Shown here piece after piece: positions 1 through 7,807 of a stretch of DNA of 16,985 nt. The notes beneath the pieces were generated by a model. The model did not search any database and was not told the DNA's origin. It was given only the letters and a program-made list of their open reading frames with translations. The translations under genes and the position numbers were made by a program. Location: positions 1-16,985 of the forward strand of contig CAJTKI010000033.1 in NCBI GenBank assembly GCA_910576875.1, in the 5' to 3' direction. Numbering within the stretch: position 1 is the stretch's first letter; every line of letters starts with the position of its first letter. Source of the DNA: an uncultured Christensenella sp. (GTDB lineage Bacteria; Bacillota; Clostridia; Christensenellales; UBA3700).

Positions 1-10
1 CCGCCACACG

Positions 11-43
11 AAACAAAACGGGACCCGATTGCTCGGATCCCGT
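11..43 (-). terminator. Intrinsic terminator of ppdK
   Basis: Read on the minus strand, an 11-bp stem (ACGGGATCCGA paired with TCGGGTCCCGT, with one U-G wobble) closes on a GCAA tetraloop and is followed at once by TTTTGTTT. It lies about 50 bases after the ppdK stop. This is a classic rho-independent terminator with a GNRA loop. Confidence 0.93.
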
Positions 44-91
44 CTGTTGTCTTTGGTCGCACGGCGCGCGATGCGCGGGTGCGGATACGAT

Positions 92-2755
92 TTAGTTCTC
101 TTCGATATAGCGCGTGACCATATCTTCCGGCTTTTTACGCGGGAACAAGATGTTCGCCTGCGCCGCCGCCAGACGCGCGATCGGCACGCGGAACGGCGAG
201 CACGATACGTACGTCAAACCTGCATTGTGACAGAACTCGATCGTCGAAGGATCGCCGCCGTGTTCGCCGCAGATGCCGAGTTTGATGTCGGGACGGGTCT
301 TTTTGCCGCCTGCGATTGCGATTTCGACGAGCTTGCCTACGCCCGTTTGATCGAGCCGCGCGAACGGATCGGATTCGAAGATCTTCTTCTCATAGTATTC
401 GTTCAGGAACTTGCCCGCGTCGTCGCGCGAGAATCCGAACGTCATCTGCGTCAGATCGTTGGTTCCGAACGAGAAGAATTCCGCCTCTTTCGCGATTTCG
501 TCCGCGGTCAGCGCCGCGCGCGGGATCTCGATCATCGTACCGATATGGTATTCCATCTTGACTTTGTTGTCTTGGAGCACTTGCTCGGCGGTCTTGACAA
601 CGACGTCTTTGACATAACGCAGTTCCTTGACCTCGCCGACCAGCGGAATCATGATCTCCGGCACGACATGGATGCCTTTCTTGTGCACGGCGATCGCCGC
701 TTCGATGACCGCGCGCGTTTGCATCTGCGCGATTTCGGGATACGTGACGCTCAGACGGCATCCGCGGTGTCCCATCATCGGGTTAAACTCGTGCAGACCT
801 TCGACGGTGTTTTTGAGTTCGTCAAACGACAGTCCCATCGTCGCCGCCAGTTCGCGGATTTCTTCGTCCTTATGCGGCACGAATTCGTGCAGCGGCGGAT
901 CCAGAAAACGGATCGTGACCGGTCTGCCCTGCATCGCGGTGTACAGTCCGATAAAGTCTTCTCTCTGCATCGGCAGGAGTTTCGCCAACGCCTTTTGACG
1001 CGCTTCGACGGTCTTGGATACGATCATCTCGCGCACCGCCATGATGCGGTCTTCCGCAAAGAACATATGCTCCGTACGGCACAGTCCGATGCCTTCCGCG
1101 CCGAATCCGACCGCGATCTCCGCATCCTTGGGAGAGTCGGCATTGGTGCGTACCTGCAACGCGCGGTTTTGATCCGCCCACTGCATGATCGTCGCAAAGT
1201 CTCCCGACACGGAGGCTTGTACGGTCGGGATCTGTCCGCCGTACACCGCGCCGGTGCTGCCGTCGAGCGACAGATAATCCTGCGACCCGTAAACCTTGCC
1301 GCCGATCGTGACGGTACGGTTTTCTTCATCGATCTTCAATTCGTCGCAACCTGCGACGCAGCATTCGCCCATGCCGCGCGCAACGACCGCCGCGTGCGAC
1401 GTCATGCCGCCGCGCGCCGTCAAGATGCCTTCCGCCGCGTACATGCCTTCGATGTCTTCGGGCGAAGTCTCCAAACGTACGAGCACGACCTTTTCGCCTG
1501 CCGCGGCGCGTTCGACCGCTTCCTCCGCGCTGAAACAGATCTTGCCGCATGCCGCGCCCGGAGACGCCGCCAAGCCGCTGCAAATCTTCTCTGCGTTTTT
1601 GAGCGCTTGCGCGTCAAACTGCGGATGCAACAACGCGTCCAACTGCTTCGGCTCGATTTTGAGCAAAGCCTCTTCTTTGGTAATCATGCCTTCTTTGACC
1701 AGATCGCAAGCGATGCGGATCGCCGCTTCGGCGGTACGCTTACCGTTGCGGGTCTGCAACATGTACAGACGACCTTCTTCGATCGTAAATTCCATGTCCT
1801 GCATATCGCGGTTGGCGATTTCCAGACGGTTGGCGATCTCGACGAACTGCTTGTACACTTCGGGATTGGTCTCTTCCAAATGGTTGATCTTGAACGGCGT
1901 GCGGATACCCGCGACGACGTCTTCGCCCTGCGCGTTCATCAGATATTCGCCGTACAGACGCTTTTCGCCCGTCGACGGGTCGCGCGTAAACGCAACGCCG
2001 GTGCCCGATGTCTCGCCCATGTTGCCGAATACCATCGACTGCACGTTGACCGCGGTGCCCCAGCTGCCGGGGATGTCGTTCATGCGGCGGTAGACGATCG
2101 CGCGCGGATTGTTCCAGCTGCGGAAGACCGCCTTGACCGCTTCGATCAACTGTACTTTGGGATCCTGCGGGAATTCCGCGCCCTGATCTTCTTTGTAGAA
2201 TTTCTTGAATTTGGCGATCAACACCTGCAAATCTTCGGCGGTCAGCTCGGTATCGAGTTTGACGCCCTTTTCTTCTTTGAGTTCGTCGATGATCTTTTCA
2301 AAGGACGATTTGGACGATCCCATTACGACGTCCGAGAACATCTGGATAAATCTGCGGTAGCAATCGTATGCAAATCTGGGATTGCCGGTCTTTTGCGCAA
2401 GACCTTTTACGGATACGTCGTTGAGACCGAGATTGAGAATCGTGTCCATCATGCCGGGCATCGACGCGCGCGCTCCGGAACGGACGGATACGAGAAACGG
2501 GTTTTTCGCGTCCCCGAATTTCTTTCCCGCGTCTTTTTCGACTTTTGCAAGCGCATCGAAAATTTCTTTGATGATGCTGTCCGCGATCTTTTCCCCGTCG
2601 TCGTAATATTTCGTACAAGCTTCTGTCGTGATCGTAAAGCCTTGCGGCACGGGCATACCCCAAGACGTCATTTTGGCAAGGTTTGCGCCCTTACCGCCAA
2701 ACAACGCTTTATTGTCGCCATCGGCTTCCTGAAACAGATATACGTATTTCGCCAT
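92..2755 (-). CDS. ppdK: Pyruvate, phosphate dikinase
   Basis: This 887-residue cytosolic enzyme reversibly interconverts pyruvate, ATP and phosphate with phosphoenolpyruvate, AMP and pyrophosphate, linking glycolysis and gluconeogenesis. The N-terminal ATP-grasp part begins with a conserved FGGKGANLAKM stretch near residues 19-29. The swivelling phosphohistidine domain carries GGMTSHAAV with the catalytic His at about residue 454. The C-terminal TIM-barrel PEP/pyruvate domain has GICGEHGGDP and SCSPFRVP, with the active-site Cys at about 852. Length is close to the usual 870-890 for bacterial PPDK. The ATG at 2755 follows an AGGAGG site six bases upstream. It is monocistronic, with a sigma-A promoter at 2785-2813 and a terminator at 11-43. 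Its place just past recO is also seen in other Clostridia. A longer open frame runs antisense to it but is a codon-bias shadow. Confidence 0.98.
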   Translation of the reverse strand: MAKYVYLFQEADGDNKALFGGKGANLAKMTSWGMPVPQGFTITTEACTKYYDDGEKIADSIIKEIFDALAKVEKDAGKKFGDAKNPFLVSVRSGARASMPGMMDTILNLGLNDVSVKGLAQKTGNPRFAYDCYRRFIQMFSDVVMGSSKSSFEKIIDELKEEKGVKLDTELTAEDLQVLIAKFKKFYKEDQGAEFPQDPKVQLIEAVKAVFRSWNNPRAIVYRRMNDIPGSWGTAVNVQSMVFGNMGETSGTGVAFTRDPSTGEKRLYGEYLMNAQGEDVVAGIRTPFKINHLEETNPEVYKQFVEIANRLEIANRDMQDMEFTIEEGRLYMLQTRNGKRTAEAAIRIACDLVKEGMITKEEALLKIEPKQLDALLHPQFDAQALKNAEKICSGLAASPGAACGKICFSAEEAVERAAAGEKVVLVRLETSPEDIEGMYAAEGILTARGGMTSHAAVVARGMGECCVAGCDELKIDEENRTVTIGGKVYGSQDYLSLDGSTGAVYGGQIPTVQASVSGDFATIMQWADQNRALQVRTNADSPKDAEIAVGFGAEGIGLCRTEHMFFAEDRIMAVREMIVSKTVEARQKALAKLLPMQREDFIGLYTAMQGRPVTIRFLDPPLHEFVPHKDEEIRELAATMGLSFDELKNTVEGLHEFNPMMGHRGCRLSVTYPEIAQMQTRAVIEAAIAVHKKGIHVVPEIMIPLVGEVKELRYVKDVVVKTAEQVLQDNKVKMEYHIGTMIEIPRAALTADEIAKEAEFFSFGTNDLTQMTFGFSRDDAGKFLNEYYEKKIFESDPFARLDQTGVGKLVEIAIAGGKKTRPDIKLGICGEHGGDPSTIEFCHNAGLTYVSCSPFRVPIARLAAAQANILFPRKKPEDMVTRYIEEN

Positions 2756-2784
2756 TTTTGCCTCCTATGCGAATTGTTGAGTTT

Positions 2785-2813
2785 ATTTTACACAATTTTT
2801 ACGCCTTTGTAAA
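2785..2813 (-). promoter_or_regulatory. Sigma-A promoter of ppdK
   Basis: On the minus strand a -35 box TTTACA (2808-2813) and a -10 box TAAAAT (2785-2790) are separated by exactly 17 bases. The predicted start near 2778 gives a leader of roughly 20-25 bases carrying the AGGAGG site. No operator repeat was recognised inside it. Confidence 0.8.
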
Positions 2814-2947
2814 TACCTTTTCTTATAAAAGATAACGCAATTGCGCCGGATCGTCGCAAATTACCGAATTTCGTGTCGCAAAACGCGCGCCGCGTCTTGT
2901 CGCAGCGTTTGCAACGCGACAACCGCGCAAGCGATTTTTACCCGAAA

Positions 2948-2978
2948 CAAAAAACATCGTGCCCCGCAACGGTTTTTG
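2948..2978. terminator. Possible bidirectional terminator
   Basis: A short GC stem (CGTGC against GCAACG, with a bulged base) is flanked by a run of six A on one side and five T on the other, so on either strand the stem is followed by a T tract. On the minus strand the tract is TTTTTTGTTT. It could end recO-operon transcripts or a small RNA. The stem is short, so the call is tentative. Confidence 0.4.
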
Positions 2979-3046
2979 CATGACCGAAGCAAATCGCGGA
3001 TACGGCGACTCGCGCAATGCGCAAGTCCATTCTATATCTAAGAAAT

Positions 3047-3052
3047 ATTATA
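3047..3052 (-). promoter_or_regulatory. Perfect -10 box without a good -35
   Basis: TATAAT lies on the minus strand in an AT-rich patch downstream of recO. The hexamer 17 bases upstream is GCGAGA, a poor -35. It could start a short RNA that ends at the hairpin at 2948-2978, or be a chance match in AT-rich sequence. Confidence 0.3.
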
Positions 3053-3193
3053 AAATAAAATGCCCAAACTCTCGCAGCCGTTACTGCTTCGCATCCCGAC
3101 GCGCGCATCTAACGCGATGCTTGCATGGCATATTTCGTATCGATCATGAACGCACCGACCGTCGCGATACCCCGCTTATGTCAAGATTTCCCG

Positions 3194-3730
3194 TCACAGC
3201 GACAACGTCTCGTGCAACGCGCGCAAATCGATCTCCAATTGATGCAGAAAAAAATGATAATAATCCCGCAAGCGGATTGCATCGCACCGATAACCGAGCA
3301 TCGCGACCGCATCGCCGAGATATGTAAACAACCGTTGTTTTCCTTCCCCCTGTCCGTAACACAAATCATTGAGCAATTCCAACGTCCGCACAAACAGGTT
3401 GTTCTGATATTCCCCTTCGTTGGCGGTGCGGTCGAGTATTTCCAGCGCGCTCATCGCGCAATAATACTTTTCCAGATCGCTCGTCAGCGAGAAAAAATTG
3501 TCGTGACACTGGCATCCGGTCAGCACGTACCGACCGCCTTTGCATCCCAATTCGTACTGCCCGAAACACAACGGGGAAGCGGCAAATTTCAGCTTGGCTT
3601 TGGGCGCTTTGCATCCCTTGGCGGTCGCTGTAATTTTCCCCTTCCCCGTAATATACAGGGTGATGAGTTTGTCCTGTTCTCGCCAGTCGATTGCGCGTAA
3701 GCACAGTCCGTCGGCTTGCAACGTATCCAC
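3194..3730 (-). CDS. recO: RecO-like DNA repair protein, short form
   Basis: RecO helps load RecA at gaps in recombinational repair and anneals ssDNA. The N-terminal OB-fold is clear (residues 1-75, with the typical LRAIDWREQDKLITLYI and GKGKITATAKG pattern), followed by helices that include LYAxxxxLEILD-type sequence. The protein is only 178 residues, against about 240-255 usually. It stops before the CxxC zinc-finger region and the C-terminal helices; the frames after the stop do not supply a cysteine pair, so a simple frameshift is not seen. The start is GTG at 3730, supported by GGAAGG about nine bases upstream inside the end of yqzL. It is the last gene of the yqfC-recO operon. Identity rests on both the fold pattern and the context. 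Confidence 0.88.
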   Translation of the reverse strand: MDTLQADGLCLRAIDWREQDKLITLYITGKGKITATAKGCKAPKAKLKFAASPLCFGQYELGCKGGRYVLTGCQCHDNFFSLTSDLEKYYCAMSALEILDRTANEGEYQNNLFVRTLELLNDLCYGQGEGKQRLFTYLGDAVAMLGYRCDAIRLRDYYHFFLHQLEIDLRALHETLSL

Positions 3731-3735
3731 TAAGA

Positions 3736-3861
3736 TTACCTTCCTTCGTGATTGAAATCGCGAGGCGTCTCCCCGTCTTGTACGGCGCGATACATCAAAT
3801 AATAGTGTACCGAACCGGTCTGTTCAAACAACTTCCACAAAGTATTCCGTACGTCAGACAT
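3736..3861 (-). CDS. yqzL: YqzL family small protein
   Basis: This 41-residue protein (starting MSDVRNTLWKLFEQTG) matches the YqzL family, tiny proteins of unknown function encoded between era and recO in many Bacillota. The WKLFEQTGSV-YYLMY pattern is the family signature. The ATG at 3861 is preceded by GGGAGGA six bases upstream, which is strong. Its stop lies five bases before the recO GTG, and the recO ribosome site is inside its last codons, so the two are probably translationally coupled. It is easy to miss because of its size. Confidence 0.88.
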   Translation of the reverse strand: MSDVRNTLWKLFEQTGSVHYYLMYRAVQDGETPRDFNHEGR

Positions 3862-3930
3862 TCCGCATCCTCCCTTGGTAGTGGTGTGCGCCGAAATGCG
3901 AGATCTTATACGGCTTTGCGCAAAATATTT

Positions 3931-4839
3931 TTAATTGGGCTTCTTCGCGTTGTATCCCAACTCGTTCAGCACCAGATCGCTGTCCCGCCAATCGGGCTTG
4001 ACGCGTACGTATACGGTCAAAAAGACTTTGCCTCCGACCAACTTTTCCAACTCGATCCGCGCCGCGGTCGAAATACGCTTGATCATCGCGCCCTGTTTGC
4101 CGATGACGATCGGCTTGTGCGCCTGCTTTTCGCAGATCAGATCCGCGTCGATCTGCACGATGCCGTCGTCGCGCACCTGATATTGCGTGATGCTGACGCC
4201 GATGCCGTACGGCACTTCTTCGCTGAGCAGACGCAACGCTTTTTCGCGCACGATTTCCGACGCGAGAAAGCGCATCGTCTTGTCCGTGTACAGCTCCGCG
4301 TCGTAGTACGGTTGCGCATACGGCAGACTCTGCACGATTTGTTCGAGCAAGTACGCGCAATTTTTGCCCGTTTTCGCGCTGATCGGTACGATCGCGCGGA
4401 CGTTCGGAATATCCTTGACCGCCTCGATTCGCGACAAAATCGCGCTCTGCTCCACTTCGTCGCATTTGTTGATCGCGACAAACACCGCCGGATGCTTGCC
4501 CGCCATCTTCGCGATCGTATCCGTATCGTGCGCGTCTACGGCTTTGTCGCATGCAAGCAGGTAGACGATCGCGTCCACGCCGTCGCAGGCGGCCTCCACG
4601 CTTTTCATCATATACGTGCCGAGCGCGTTTTTGGGTTTGTGTATGCCGGGCGTATCGACGAACACCGCCTGATATTCGTCCGTATTGACGATCCCGACGA
4701 TCTTATCGCGCGTCGTCTGCGGACGGTGGCTGACGATACTGACCTTTTCGCCGACCAGCGTATTGATCAACGTGGACTTGCCTGCGTTCGGCTTGCCTGC
4801 CAGCGTGACGAATCCCGCCCGAAAATTTTCCTGCGCCAT
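3931..4839 (-). CDS. era: GTPase Era
   Basis: Era is an essential GTPase that binds the 3' end of 16S rRNA and helps 30S subunit maturation. The 302-residue product has G1 GKPNAGKS (residues 15-22), G2 in QTTRDK, G3 DTPGIH and G4 NKCD, then a C-terminal KH RNA-binding domain with VIGKQGAMIKRIS. Length is normal. I chose the ATG at 4839, giving MAQENFRAGFVTLAG, because AGGAG lies eight bases upstream and overlaps the ybeY stop. A longer frame extends to 5106 but runs through ybeY out of frame and is not protein-like. It follows ybeY by 11 bases. The dgkA and cdd genes commonly found between them are missing here. Confidence 0.97.
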   Translation of the reverse strand: MAQENFRAGFVTLAGKPNAGKSTLINTLVGEKVSIVSHRPQTTRDKIVGIVNTDEYQAVFVDTPGIHKPKNALGTYMMKSVEAACDGVDAIVYLLACDKAVDAHDTDTIAKMAGKHPAVFVAINKCDEVEQSAILSRIEAVKDIPNVRAIVPISAKTGKNCAYLLEQIVQSLPYAQPYYDAELYTDKTMRFLASEIVREKALRLLSEEVPYGIGVSITQYQVRDDGIVQIDADLICEKQAHKPIVIGKQGAMIKRISTAARIELEKLVGGKVFLTVYVRVKPDWRDSDLVLNELGYNAKKPN

Positions 4840-4850
4840 TGCGTTTTCTC

Positions 4851-5327
4851 CTATTCCCGCGGCAAATCCGCCGCTTTCAAAACCGCTTCTTCCGCGGCGC
4901 GCATGCGCGCTCTGTCCTGCTCGTCTTCGTGATCGTACCCGAACAGATGCAACAGTCCGTGCAACACCAGATACCCGCACTCTCTGCGGTAAGAATGTCC
5001 GTACTCTTCCGCTTGCTGACGCGCGCGTTCCGCGCACAGCACGATATCGCCGAGCATCAGATTCCCGCTGTCGGGGTTGACGTCCTGCGCGTAGTCGGAT
5101 CGGCAAAACGGAAATCGGATTTCCAGATTGGGAAAACTCAACACATCCGTCACCCGATCGGTATCGCGCGTCCGCGCATTCAACTCGCGGATCGTCTCTT
5201 CGTCCACGACGCTGACCTCGACGTCAAAGCAATCTTCCAGCCCCAAAAATTCCAACACTCGCCGATACAGCATATCGGGCAACGCGCCGTCGATTTCGTA
5301 TCCGTCCGCGTACAGCTCCAACGCCAT
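4851..5327 (-). CDS. ybeY: Endoribonuclease YbeY (rRNA maturation factor)
   Basis: YbeY is a zinc-dependent single-strand endoribonuclease used in 16S rRNA 3' end maturation and 70S quality control. The 158-residue product carries the family metal motif HGLLHLFGYDH, with His at about residues 123, 127 and 133, and the TDVLSFP strand near residue 60. Length matches the family. The ATG at 5327 directly abuts the yqfF stop codon (TAAATG), with AAGGAG inside the end of yqfF, which suggests coupled translation. Its partner Era is encoded just downstream; YbeY and Era are functionally linked in 30S assembly. Confidence 0.97.
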   Translation of the reverse strand: MALELYADGYEIDGALPDMLYRRVLEFLGLEDCFDVEVSVVDEETIRELNARTRDTDRVTDVLSFPNLEIRFPFCRSDYAQDVNPDSGNLMLGDIVLCAERARQQAEEYGHSYRRECGYLVLHGLLHLFGYDHEDEQDRARMRAAEEAVLKAADLPRE

Positions 5328-6785
5328 TTATCTGCGCTCCTTCGCGCGGTTGTAATCGATGCGCTTGTGCAGGATCGCCGGAATGACGTCGCAGATCGTC
5401 ATCTTGATCGCATGCAGATCTTTGATCGTCAGTTCGCAATCGTCGAACTGCCCGTCCGTCAGTTTGTCCCGAATCACGCCGCCGACGATATCTTCCAACT
5501 CCTCGACGGTCTGCGGCGCTTTCGCGCGCGTCATGGCCTCGCAGATATCGCAGATCATCATGATCGCGCTGTACTTGGTCGTCGGTCTCGGACCGACATA
5601 ACGGAACGGATTGATCTCCAATTCGCCTTCCGTAATGCCTTTGGCTTTGAGATAGAAATAGATGACCGGCGTGTCTCCGTGGTGTTCGTTCGCGGCTTTG
5701 ACGACCTGCTCGGGCATCCGCGCCGCGCGCAACATTTCCGCGCCCACGCTCGTATGTCTCGTGATGATCTTGGCGCTCAGTTCCGGTATCAATTCGTCGT
5801 GCGGATTGTATCCGTCCTTCTGGTTTTCGACAAAGAACGTCGGATTTTTGATCTTGCCGATATCGTGGAAGTACGCGCAAGCCCGCGCCATATACGGATC
5901 CAGTCCGATCGCGATCGCGCAGCTTTCGACGAGATTGGCGACGGTCAAAGCGTGGTTAAACGTACCGGGCGCTTCTTCGCGCAAACGTTTAAGCAACGGC
6001 TGATCGAACGAACAGATCTCCGCCAGCTTGAAGTCCGACCACATTCGGAATACGATTTCCATAACGGGTTGCGCCATCGTAAAGATCGCGACCGCAATGA
6101 CGTTGCCGAGCAACGAAATAGCCGCCGCCTCGAACACGCGCGCCGTATCGTTTCCGAATTCCGCGTACGCGAGTAGACACGCCAACGGCGTGATCGCAAT
6201 TGCAAGCAACAGCGTGCCCCACGTCGTCTCGAATCTGGAAAAGCGCTTCCAGATCAGATACATCATAAAGATCGCCGACACGTATCCGAACAGCGTGCCC
6301 AACAGGTTGTGCGCATTGAGCGGATCGTCGTCGTAATAATTGCCGTGCGCCAAAATCAAGAAGATCACGCACAGCGCGCTGATCGTCGTCGCGACGAAGC
6401 CGATGCGCTCTTTGAGCATGACGGTTAGGATCAAGGCGACCGCCGCGATCGGCATCGCGTACGGACTGTACAGACCGTACACCGCACAACACACCAGAAT
6501 GTTGAAACCGACAACCGTATACGTCAGCAGACATCCTTTGAGTCTGGAACACTGCAAACTGTCGTACAAATGTCTGAGTTCTTTGCGCAAGTACAAATAC
6601 AGCACCAAAAACAGCGTATACACCGCCGCGACCGCCGGAACGACGACTCTTGCGACGGTAATGACTTCCCATTTGAGGTGCAACAGCATAATCCCGACCA
6701 GCGCAATGAATACCGCCAGCACAAACAGCGCCGCACAGTATGCGATCTCGCGACGGGCTTTATGCGAATGATTGGTTTCCGTCAT
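5328..6785 (-). CDS. PgpH/YqfF-like HD-domain membrane phosphohydrolase, no extracellular domain
   Basis: The C-terminal half (about residues 255-485) is a cytoplasmic HD hydrolase like that of PgpH/YqfF, which degrades c-di-AMP. Visible features are EAPGTFNHALTVANL, YFHDIGK with the HD pair at about 307-308, a later HTS, and EHHGD. The N-terminal half has about seven or eight hydrophobic segments (near 15-36, 43-66, 85-105, 108-123, 128-147, 160-180, 188-206, 220-240). Family members are usually about 700 residues, with a large extracellular 7TMR-HDED domain after the first helix. Here the first helix leads almost directly to the second, giving 485 residues. The ATG at 6785 has GGAG five bases upstream. 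It lies 14 bases after phoH. The HD domain keeps its metal ligands and is probably active; substrate is inferred from the family. Confidence 0.9.
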   Translation of the reverse strand: MTETNHSHKARREIAYCAALFVLAVFIALVGIMLLHLKWEVITVARVVVPAVAAVYTLFLVLYLYLRKELRHLYDSLQCSRLKGCLLTYTVVGFNILVCCAVYGLYSPYAMPIAAVALILTVMLKERIGFVATTISALCVIFLILAHGNYYDDDPLNAHNLLGTLFGYVSAIFMMYLIWKRFSRFETTWGTLLLAIAITPLACLLAYAEFGNDTARVFEAAAISLLGNVIAVAIFTMAQPVMEIVFRMWSDFKLAEICSFDQPLLKRLREEAPGTFNHALTVANLVESCAIAIGLDPYMARACAYFHDIGKIKNPTFFVENQKDGYNPHDELIPELSAKIITRHTSVGAEMLRAARMPEQVVKAANEHHGDTPVIYFYLKAKGITEGELEINPFRYVGPRPTTKYSAIMMICDICEAMTRAKAPQTVEELEDIVGGVIRDKLTDGQFDDCELTIKDLHAIKMTICDVIPAILHKRIDYNRAKERR

Positions 6786-6799
6786 AATTACTCCGTTGA

Positions 6800-7807
6800 T
6801 TATTCCCTGTCTGCGGGAATCTCTTCCCGTTCTTTGCATTGCATCCGCGCGCTGTCAGCCGCGTACGCGTCCACGATCGCCTGCACCAGATCGTGACGCA
6901 CGACGTCTTTGGACTGCAAGCGCACGATTTTGATATCGCGCACGTCTCTAAGCACCCGTTCGGCATGCAGCAATCCGCTCGCGCGTTCTCCGCCCGGCAG
7001 ATCGATCTGCGTCGCGTCGCCCGTGACGACGATCTTGCTGCCTTCGCCCATGCGGGTCAGGAACATTTTCATCTGTTCGCGCGTCGCGTTCTGCGCCTCG
7101 TCGAGTATGATAAACGCGTCGCTCAGCGTTCTGCCGCGCATATACGCCAGCGGCGCGATCTCGATGATTCCCTTTTCGACCATGCGCAGATAGGCTTCCG
7201 TTCCGAGCATTTCCTGCAATGCGTCGTAGAGCGGACGCAGATACGGATCGACTTTGGCGCCGAGATCTCCGGGCAAAAAGCCGAGTTTTTCTCCCGCCTC
7301 GACCGCAGGACGCGTCAAGATAATCTTATCGATGCGACGGTCCTTGTATGCGGCGACGGCGAGCGCAACCGCAAGATAGGTCTTACCGGTGCCCGCCGGT
7401 CCGATCCCGAATACGATGCTGCGACTGCGGATCGCCTGTACGTACATGGCTTGTCCGTACGTCTTGCAACGGATCGTCCTGCCCTTGGCGGTCGTCGCGA
7501 CCGGTTGCAGATAATCGGCGAGCTTGTCCTCCTCGCCGCTGTCCGTGAGTTGGATCACGAAATCGAGAAACGGTCTCTTGATCTGTTCCTGTCCCGCATA
7601 GCGCAACAGACAGCGCACGACCCGATCGGCGCGCGCAACGGCTTGCTCGTCGCCGACGATCGTCAGTTTGTTCCCGAACAACGCGATCCTTACCCCGAGC
7701 TCGCGACTCAGATACGTCAGATTCTCTTCCCGATTGCCGCACAGCGAAACGGCGTCCTGCACATTGGAGATTTCCAGATTCGATTCCGTCAGTCCGTCCT
7801 CCCGCAC
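6800..7807 (-). CDS. phoH: PhoH-like ATPase
   Basis: This is a PhoH family P-loop ATPase, linked to RNA metabolism and almost always encoded next to ybeY. Walker A is GPAGTGKT (about residues 136-143), Walker B is FIILDEAQN, and TGDATQIDLP is also conserved. The N-terminal part resembles the PhoH single-strand RNA-associated region. The coordinates given use the first in-frame GTG at 7807, which has no ribosome site. A better start may be the CTG at 7792: GGGAGG lies five bases upstream, it overlaps the yqfD stop as CTGA, and the product would begin MTESNLEI, much like Bacillus PhoH. That would give 330 instead of 335 residues. Function in the cell is still poorly defined for the family. Confidence 0.95.
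   Translation of the reverse strand: MREDGLTESNLEISNVQDAVSLCGNREENLTYLSRELGVRIALFGNKLTIVGDEQAVARADRVVRCLLRYAGQEQIKRPFLDFVIQLTDSGEEDKLADYLQPVATTAKGRTIRCKTYGQAMYVQAIRSRSIVFGIGPAGTGKTYLAVALAVAAYKDRRIDKIILTRPAVEAGEKLGFLPGDLGAKVDPYLRPLYDALQEMLGTEAYLRMVEKGIIEIAPLAYMRGRTLSDAFIILDEAQNATREQMKMFLTRMGEGSKIVVTGDATQIDLPGGERASGLLHAERVLRDVRDIKIVRLQSKDVVRHDLVQAIVDAYAADSARMQCKEREEIPADRE

Larger units (their letters stand above)
2814..3193. other. Intergenic region between recO and ppdK
   Basis: This gap holds no convincing protein gene: short frames here lack ribosome sites and recognisable sequence. It contains an AT-rich patch with a perfect TATAAT on the minus strand (3047-3052), a 9-bp hairpin (3007-3027), a GC hairpin flanked by A and T tracts (2948-2978) and another hairpin with a bulge (2897-2922). 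No tRNA, rRNA or familiar riboswitch was recognised. Confidence 0.6.

Noticed and set aside
29..2812. A 927-codon open frame antisense to ppdK
   Set aside because: It is low-complexity Arg/Asp/Phe-rich, has no ribosome site and mirrors the ppdK codons. It arises because the G+C-rich codon use avoids TTA, CTA and TCA. The sense gene is beyond doubt.
2897..2922. Bulged hairpin upstream of ppdK, considered as a terminator or riboswitch
   Set aside because: No T tract follows and it lies upstream of the ppdK promoter, so it is not in the ppdK leader; no known riboswitch core was seen.
4840..5106. N-terminal extension of era
   Set aside because: It overlaps ybeY in another frame and is Arg-rich; ATG 4839 has a good ribosome site and gives the normal Era start.
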